A stretch of 11,942 nt of DNA, from contig CAZDJK010000025.1 in NCBI GenBank assembly GCA_964505725.1, positions 1 through 11,942 on the forward strand, read 5' to 3'. Origin of the DNA: CAVRJC01 sp964505725. GTDB taxonomy: Bacteria > Actinomycetota > Acidimicrobiia > IMCC26256 > DASPTH01. Below the pieces are notes generated by a model. The model had not been told where the DNA came from. It made no database searches and saw nothing but the letters and a program-made list of their open reading frames with translations. Position numbers and translations under genes: made by a program. Every line of letters begins with the position of its first letter. Within the stretch, counting starts at the first letter, position 1. This document shows positions 7,264-11,942 of this stretch, in pieces.

Positions 7264-8361
7264 GTGGCCGCGATCAGGGTCGGCATCATCGGCGTCGGGT
7301 GGGGCGCGATCGTGCAGGCGCCCGCCTTCCGTGCCGTACCGGAGTACGAGCTGGTGGCGCTGTGCTCGCGTCGCCCCGAACGAGTAGCCGCCGCAGCCGA
7401 GCAGCTCGAGATCGCCGAGACCTCGACCGACTGGCGCGAGTTCGTGCAGCGCGACGATCTCGACCTCATCTCGGTGTGCACACCGGTCGACCTCCACGCC
7501 GAGCAGACCATCGCCGCGGTCGTGGCGGGCAAGCACGTCCTGTGCGAGAAGCCGGTGGCCATCGACGCGGACGACGCCCGACGCATGCTCGACGCTGCGG
7601 ACTCGGCCGGCGTCGCTCACGCCATCTGCTTCGAGAACCGCTTCGATCCCGTGCGGCTCGCGCTGCGCGACGAGGTCATGGCAGGCGTGCTCGGCACGCC
7701 GTACTTCGCGCGCGCCCACACGAGCGCCGACTATTGGCATCCAACCCGTGGGTTGCAGTCGGAATGGATGTACAAGGTCCGGGAGGGTGGCGGCTACCTC
7801 ATGGGGATGTCGTCGCACGACATCGATTTCGTCTGCGAGCTCTTCGGCGAGCCCGAGGAGGTGTGCGGCGACGTGCGCACGACGATCGCCCAGCGTGACC
7901 GCGGCGACGGCACCACCCTCGAGGTCGACGCCGACGACACGTCGGTCGTCCTCATGCGGATGCGAAATGGCATGCTCGTCACGGTGAGCAGCAGCGCGGT
8001 CGCGCTCGGTGCCAACGATCGTGAGCTCGAGCTCGCCGGCAGTCACGCGCGCATCGTCGTCCGCGGGGGCGTGCAGGAGGGCGGGCTGACCGTCCGGATG
8101 CAGCGGGTCGGAGAGGACGGGGCGACCGACGTGGCGTTGGCCGCCCGTGAGATCCGCAGCGGATACGAGTTGCCGAAGCGCCGGGCCGCCGGCGCGATCC
8201 GGTCGCTCGCGTTGATGCTCGAGGACTGGCTTCCGGCGTTCTCCGGCCGGCCGACGCCGGGAGTGCCCACGTTGCGCGACGGGCTACGGGTCCAGGCGGT
8301 GATCGATGCGGTGCGACGGAGCTCCGAAGGCGCCGGTTGGGTACCGGTGGGCGGCAACTGA
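7264..8361 (+). CDS. Gfo/Idh/MocA family oxidoreductase
   Basis: A 365-residue NAD(P)-dependent oxidoreductase of the glucose-fructose oxidoreductase, inositol dehydrogenase and MocA family, of normal length. GTG 7264 has a strong AGGGAGG Shine-Dalgarno 5 bases upstream. The N-terminal Rossmann domain has GIIGVGWGAIVQ (7-18), ISVCTPVDLHAEQTIAAVVAGKHVLCEKPV with the family CEKP at 94-97 (K96), then the alpha/beta domain. The second signature reads GGGYLMGMSSHDID (175-188): the His (H185) is present, but the Asp usual four residues earlier in sugar or inositol dehydrogenases is Gly (G181). Such GSH-like variants exist in the family and may act on non-sugar substrates. It follows the alcohol dehydrogenase by 19 bases, and both would oxidise or reduce a carbon-oxygen group in the same pathway. 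The substrate is unknown. Confidence 0.93.
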   Translation: MAAIRVGIIGVGWGAIVQAPAFRAVPEYELVALCSRRPERVAAAAEQLEIAETSTDWREFVQRDDLDLISVCTPVDLHAEQTIAAVVAGKHVLCEKPVAIDADDARRMLDAADSAGVAHAICFENRFDPVRLALRDEVMAGVLGTPYFARAHTSADYWHPTRGLQSEWMYKVREGGGYLMGMSSHDIDFVCELFGEPEEVCGDVRTTIAQRDRGDGTTLEVDADDTSVVLMRMRNGMLVTVSSSAVALGANDRELELAGSHARIVVRGGVQEGGLTVRMQRVGEDGATDVALAAREIRSGYELPKRRAAGAIRSLALMLEDWLPAFSGRPTPGVPTLRDGLRVQAVIDAVRRSSEGAGWVPVGGN

Positions 8362-8414
8362 GGGACCATGCCGTCGGATACTGCTCGACAACCTGCGCGC
8401 GCCGATCGGCACGC

Positions 8415-9557
8415 ATGAGCGCCGGCCTCGCGACGGACCTCGACGCGTTCCGCGCCGCGCTCGGCGAGTGGCTCGATCGCGAGGAGCCGTTGCTCGACCG
8501 GCAGCGACGCTTCCACTCGACCGAGCTCCCGGAGGTGCTGGCGCACCAACGCGAGCTGCAGTCGGCGCTCTTCGAGGGCGGTTGGGTGCGCTACGGCTGG
8601 CCCGAGGAGATCGGGGGGCTCGGTGGCGACGCACGGCACCGGGCCAGCGTGTGGGAAGCGCTCGGCGCACGCCTCGTGCCGTTCCCCGAGTCGTACTACA
8701 CGCTCGAGACACTGCTCCCGATGCTCTCGAAGTACGCGCCTGCGCTCGCACGCGAGCACCTCGACGCGCTGCTGCGCGGCGACGAAGCGTGGTGCCAGGG
8801 CTTCTCGGAGCCCGACGCGGGGAGCGACCTGGCGTCGCTGCGTACCAAGGCGGTGCGCGACGGTGACGACTGGGTGATCAGGGGGCACAAGATCTGGACG
8901 TCGCAGGTGAGTGCCGCACGACGTTGTGTCGCGCTCGTCCGCACCGGCACGCCCGAATCCCGGCACCGCGGCCTCTCGATGTTCCTCGTCGATCACGACT
9001 CGCCCGGGTTCACGTGGCGTCCGATCCGCGCGATGTCGGGGATGGACGAATTCGGCGAGGTCCACTTCGACGACGTGCGCGTCCCGGACGGCCGGCTGCT
9101 GGGCGACGAGGGCGACGGCTGGGCGATCGCCATGTACCTGTTGCAGTGGGAGCGCGGCATGTACCCGTGGCAGCGGCAGACGAGTCTGCTCGGCGCGCTC
9201 GACCGCCTGGTGGCCGACCCGGACGCGACCCTCGATCCCGGCGATCTCGCCGACGCCTACCTCGCGATCCTGCCCATGCGCCTGTCGTCGCGCACGACGG
9301 TTCGACGCCTCGCGGTGGGTGAATCGCCCGGCCCGGAGACGTCGATCGACAAGGTCCTCCTGAGCCGGGCGGAGGTGACCGTCCACGATCTCGCCGATGC
9401 AGCGCTCGCGGGCGCCATCGAGCTCGACGACGACGACGATGCACGCGTGTGGCGACACAAGTACCTGTTCAGCCGCGCCGCCCCCATCTACGGAGGCTCG
9501 GTGGAGATCCAGCGGACGATCCTGGCCGACCGGGTGCTCGGCCTCCCGAGGGGCTGA
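8415..9557 (+). CDS. Acyl-CoA dehydrogenase, FadE-type, probable catalytic subunit A of a heteromer
   Basis: A 380-residue flavin-dependent acyl-CoA dehydrogenase. ATG 8415 is chosen because the family N-terminal helix follows it; upstream in-frame starts overlap the previous gene. The FAD/substrate middle domain is canonical: GFSEPDAGSDLASLRTKAV (SEPDAGSD 131-138) and GHKIWTSQ (158-164). The helix-G segment LLQWERG places E246 where IVD/LCAD-type enzymes and mycobacterial FadE26-like subunits carry the catalytic base. The MCAD-style Glu near the C-terminus is replaced in IYGGSVEIQRTILADRVLGLPRG. It lacks the YxxxRxQFG C-terminal FAD-contact motif, which the next gene has. It is preceded by the Gfo/Idh/MocA gene (53 bases) and followed 6 bases later by subunit B. 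It would insert an alpha,beta double bond into the pathway acyl-CoA. The pairing is inferred from complementary motifs. Confidence 0.93.
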   Translation: MSAGLATDLDAFRAALGEWLDREEPLLDRQRRFHSTELPEVLAHQRELQSALFEGGWVRYGWPEEIGGLGGDARHRASVWEALGARLVPFPESYYTLETLLPMLSKYAPALAREHLDALLRGDEAWCQGFSEPDAGSDLASLRTKAVRDGDDWVIRGHKIWTSQVSAARRCVALVRTGTPESRHRGLSMFLVDHDSPGFTWRPIRAMSGMDEFGEVHFDDVRVPDGRLLGDEGDGWAIAMYLLQWERGMYPWQRQTSLLGALDRLVADPDATLDPGDLADAYLAILPMRLSSRTTVRRLAVGESPGPETSIDKVLLSRAEVTVHDLADAALAGAIELDDDDDARVWRHKYLFSRAAPIYGGSVEIQRTILADRVLGLPRG

Positions 9558-9563
9558 CCTGCA

Positions 9564-10544
9564 TTGGTGCTCGTCGACCGCGACACGCTCGACCTGTTCG
9601 CCCGCACGGTCCGCGGCGTGCTCGCCGGCGAAGGCGACGACCGCACCGCCGAGCTCGAAGCGAGCGGTTGGCGCGACGTGCTGCTCCTCGACCCGCACGC
9701 GGCGGTGTCCGTGGTGTTCCGGGCCCAGGGCGAGCTGCGCGCGCGTACCGCGGCACTCGACGACGTCGCGATCGAAGCTGCGGGTCCCGATGCCGCGACG
9801 CGCTTCGACGCCCTTGGGGACGCGGTGTGGGTGCATGCGTCCAACGGGGCCGTCGCCGCGCGCGCCGAAGACGCGCAACTCGTCGTCAACGGGCTCGCGT
9901 TGCGACCCCTCGACCGCGCGTGCGCGCTCCTTGCAGATGGCGCGGATGGCGTGCGGGTCGCGACCGTCGCCGCCGACGCGCTCGAGCAGCGTCGCGTCAC
10001 CGGGATGGATCCGTCGCTCGGTCTCGTGCGGGTGCGGGGGTCGGTGCGCCTGAGCGCGGTCGTGTTCGGCGCCGACGCCTCGCCCCGCGCGGTCGAGGCG
10101 GCCTGTCGACGGGCGCTCGCGTTCGAGCTGACCGGCCTCGCGTCGACGATGCTCGCGACCGCATCGCAGTACGCGGGGGTCCGCACGCAGTTCGGTCAGC
10201 CGATCGGCGCGTTCCAGGCGGTGAAGCACCGTCTCGCCGACGTGCTCGTGGCGCTGCGTTCCGCGGAGGCGACGGCGGCCGAGAGCTTCGACGCCGATGC
10301 GGTCGACGCGGAGATCGCCGCCATGGTGGCCAAGTGCCTCGCCGGACGCGCCGCGCGCCTCGCCGCGGAGAATTGCCTGCAGGTGATGGGCGCGATCGGC
10401 TTCACCGAGGAGCACGACCTGCACCGATTCATCGTCCGCGCCACGGTGCTCGACGTGTTGTTCGGCTCGGCTCGCCAACTCCGGATCGACCTCGGACGAG
10501 CGCTGCTGCGGCGCGGCTCCATGCCTCGGCCCGGTCAACCCTGA
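9564..10544 (+). CDS. Acyl-CoA dehydrogenase, short subunit B of a probable heteromer
   Basis: A 326-residue acyl-CoA-dehydrogenase-like protein, shorter than the usual 380. The start is TTG 9564, or GTG 9567 one codon later; GAGGGG (9548-9553) is the only ribosome-site candidate. The C-terminal all-alpha domain is well preserved: ASQYAGVRTQFGQPIGAFQAVKHRLAD (R207, QFG 209-211) and LQVMGAIGFTEEHDLHR (272-288). The N-terminal and middle domains are reduced: there is no SEPxAGSD and no KxWxTx motif, and the region about 60-170 is a minimal beta domain. This is the pattern of the non-catalytic partner in heterotetrameric FadE pairs of the ChsE type known from mycobacterial steroid degradation. 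The gene begins 6 bases after subunit A stops, giving near-coupled translation and equal dosage. It ends about 150 bases before amidohydrolase 2. Alternatively it is a decayed paralogue, but the intact frame argues against this. Confidence 0.9.
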   Translation: MVLVDRDTLDLFARTVRGVLAGEGDDRTAELEASGWRDVLLLDPHAAVSVVFRAQGELRARTAALDDVAIEAAGPDAATRFDALGDAVWVHASNGAVAARAEDAQLVVNGLALRPLDRACALLADGADGVRVATVAADALEQRRVTGMDPSLGLVRVRGSVRLSAVVFGADASPRAVEAACRRALAFELTGLASTMLATASQYAGVRTQFGQPIGAFQAVKHRLADVLVALRSAEATAAESFDADAVDAEIAAMVAKCLAGRAARLAAENCLQVMGAIGFTEEHDLHRFIVRATVLDVLFGSARQLRIDLGRALLRRGSMPRPGQP

Positions 10545-10644
10545 CCGTCGTCGCCATCGTCGGCCCTGGCCTCGGATCGTCAGTGGCTTCGTCACCCTCG
10601 ATCTGGGTGCAGCCCGTGCCGTCCGGCGCGTCGGCGAGGAGTTG

Positions 10645-10655
10645 GTTACAGTGAC
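10645..10655. promoter_or_regulatory. Near-palindrome upstream of amidohydrolase 2
   Basis: GTTACAGTGAC is an 11-base inverted repeat with one mismatched pair, lying 37 bases before the ATG at 10692 in the only sizeable gap of the right-hand gene run. TACAGT (10647-10652) could double as a -10 hexamer, though no matching -35 is visible. It hints at a separate promoter or operator for amidohydrolase 2. Confidence 0.2.
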
Positions 10656-10691
10656 GGGACAACACCGTTGACCGACGAGCGGGAGCGAGCG

Positions 10692-11939
10692 ATGAGTGAC
10701 GACGGCGACCTGATCTACGTGAGCGATCGGCACCTGCCGTACGACGTGTTCGATGCCGACAACCACATGTACGAGAACCAGGACGCGCTGACCAAGTTCC
10801 TGCCGGCCGGGTACGAGGGCTTGATCAAGTACGTGGACGTCGGCGGGCGTACGAAGCTCGCGATCCGCGATCACATCACGAACTACATCCCGAACCCGAC
10901 GTTCGCGCGCGTCGCGGTGCCGGGGGTCTACGGGCTCGACGTGACGAAGGGCGGCAAGGGCGGCGCCGGTATCCCCCGCGGCGAACGGGTCCGGGCGATG
11001 CCGAGCCTCGACGCGTTCTTCGATCCCGAGCCGCGGCTCGAGCTCATGCAGGACATGGGTATCGACCGCACGCTGCTGTGGCCGACCTTGGCCAGCGCGC
11101 TCGAGGAGCGGCTCGCCGACGACCCCGACGCCGTGTGCGTGGCGGTGCATGCGCTCAACCAGTGGATGCTCGAGCACTGGACCTTCAACTACGCGGATGC
11201 GATCTTCCCGACCCCCATCATCTCGCTGGCGAACCTCGACGCGGCCTTGGCGGAGCTCGAGTACGTGGCCGAGCACGGCGCGCGCATCTTCCTGCTCCGG
11301 GTCGCGCCCGTCCCGACCTGGAAGGGCCTCCGTTCCTTCGCCCTGCCGGAGTTCGACCCGTTCTGGGAGCGTGTGCGGGAGCTGGGGTTGCTGGTGGGCA
11401 TGCATGCGGGTGACCCTGGGTACACGCGCTTCATCAACGAGTGGGAGGGCGTCAACCGGGAGGCGAGCTTCGGCCACATCGGAAACCCCGCCTTCATCGC
11501 GCTCATGTCCGAGAAGGACGCGCTCATCGATTCGCTCGCGTCGATCATCGGCCATGGGCTCGCGGTCCGCTTCCCCGACCTGAAGTTCCTTCCGGTCGAG
11601 TTCGCGAGCGGCTGGATCCGCCCGTTCGTCGCCAAGCTCCGACGCGCCTACGAGTCCTCGCCCGTCCTCTTCGACGAGGACCCGTTCGAGACCTTCACGC
11701 GTTCGATCTACGTCCACGCGTTCCACGAGCCCGACCCGAAAGGGCTGCTCGACCTCGGGATACCCGCCGACCACCTGATGTTCGGCTCGGACTTCCCGCA
11801 CCCCGAGGGAATGGCGGACCCGCTGGCCTACTCCGAGGTGGTCGAGTCGCTCACACCCGGCGACCAGGAGCTCGTCATGGGCGGCACGTTGCGGCGCCTG
11901 ATGCGCATCGACGAGCCCGCCGCTGCGTCATCGGCGTAG
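10692..11939 (+). CDS. Amidohydrolase-2 family metal-dependent hydrolase or decarboxylase (copy 2)
   Basis: A 415-residue TIM-barrel amidohydrolase. ATG 10692 is preferred over TTG 10668 because GGGAG precedes it by 6 bases. Metal-site candidates are D23/H25 in FDADNHMYE (a DxH in place of HxH), H238 in GLLVGMHAGDPGY, and D367/H370 in MFGSDFPHPEG. That last motif is the typical C-terminal signature of this family in long-chain and steroid-degrading actinobacteria. Compared with copy 1 it has an inserted segment around 60-105 (DHITNYIPNPTFARV to GIPRGERVRAMPS) and no long C-terminal tail, and the two differ throughout, so they are ancient paralogues rather than a recent duplication. It is on the same strand as the operon but 147 bases downstream of subunit B, so it may be transcribed separately. 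It ends three bases before the window edge. The substrate is unknown. Confidence 0.92.
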   Translation: MSDDGDLIYVSDRHLPYDVFDADNHMYENQDALTKFLPAGYEGLIKYVDVGGRTKLAIRDHITNYIPNPTFARVAVPGVYGLDVTKGGKGGAGIPRGERVRAMPSLDAFFDPEPRLELMQDMGIDRTLLWPTLASALEERLADDPDAVCVAVHALNQWMLEHWTFNYADAIFPTPIISLANLDAALAELEYVAEHGARIFLLRVAPVPTWKGLRSFALPEFDPFWERVRELGLLVGMHAGDPGYTRFINEWEGVNREASFGHIGNPAFIALMSEKDALIDSLASIIGHGLAVRFPDLKFLPVEFASGWIRPFVAKLRRAYESSPVLFDEDPFETFTRSIYVHAFHEPDPKGLLDLGIPADHLMFGSDFPHPEGMADPLAYSEVVESLTPGDQELVMGGTLRRLMRIDEPAAASSA

Positions 11940-11942
11940 ACC

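Noticed and set aside
5901..7586. A 561-codon minus-strand frame
   Set aside because: Antisense to the alcohol dehydrogenase and neighbouring genes, with no recognisable domain.
8043..11801. A 1252-codon open frame on the minus strand
   Set aside because: It is exactly antisense to the two acyl-CoA dehydrogenase genes and amidohydrolase 2. Its composition (Arg, Glu, Val, His, Leu rich, no domain motifs) is that of a high-GC shadow frame.

Overview
The window is high-GC bacterial DNA with GTG/TTG starts, short GGAGG-type ribosome binding sites and many paralogue-prone catabolic families: class III CoA-transferase, FadE-type acyl-CoA dehydrogenases, amidohydrolase-2 proteins and branched-chain-amino-acid-type binding proteins. 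This gene content resembles soil or marine Actinomycetota such as Acidimicrobiia or Mycobacteriales relatives. The phylum is inferred from style and content; no marker gene is present. No rRNA, tRNA, CRISPR array, transposase or phage gene was seen.

Left part (1-2066): the 5' end of an exported ABC substrate-binding protein runs off the left edge on the minus strand. It is followed by two decayed plus-strand genes. The first is a cytochrome P450 that has lost its N-terminal half and carries two opposite 1-base frameshifts. The second is a secreted alpha/beta hydrolase with an internal out-of-frame deletion that removed the nucleophile elbow. This is a gene graveyard next to an otherwise intact cluster.

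Middle (2122-4727): a class III (CaiB/BaiF) CoA-transferase on the minus strand is divergent from a plus-strand periplasmic-binding-protein-fold gene that has no visible signal peptide. The roughly 240-base divergent region holds a three-copy 16-base direct repeat. On the CoA-transferase side it also holds a 20-codon ORF with a strong Shine-Dalgarno, ending three bases before the CoA-transferase start.

Right part (4903-11939): a co-directional run contains amidohydrolase 1, a zinc alcohol dehydrogenase, a Gfo/Idh/MocA oxidoreductase, acyl-CoA dehydrogenase subunit A, acyl-CoA dehydrogenase subunit B and amidohydrolase 2. Gaps are 8, 19, 53, 6 and about 150 bases. The first five look like one operon; amidohydrolase 2 may have its own promoter. 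The two acyl-CoA dehydrogenases have complementary motif sets and probably form one heteromeric enzyme.

Taken together, the intact genes look like part of a catabolic pathway for an unidentified acid or alcohol. In this reading a binding protein senses or captures the compound, the CoA-transferase activates it, the two NAD(P)-type oxidoreductases oxidise hydroxyl groups, the acyl-CoA dehydrogenase pair introduces a double bond, and the metal-dependent amidohydrolases hydrolyse or decarboxylate. No hydratase, thiolase, ligase, permease or regulator lies in the window, so the substrate cannot be named. Every non-coding stretch is shorter than 300 bases: 310-434, 1089-1288, 2067-2121, 3406-3644, 4728-4902 and 10545-10691. 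Apart from the sites listed, nothing convincing was found in them.
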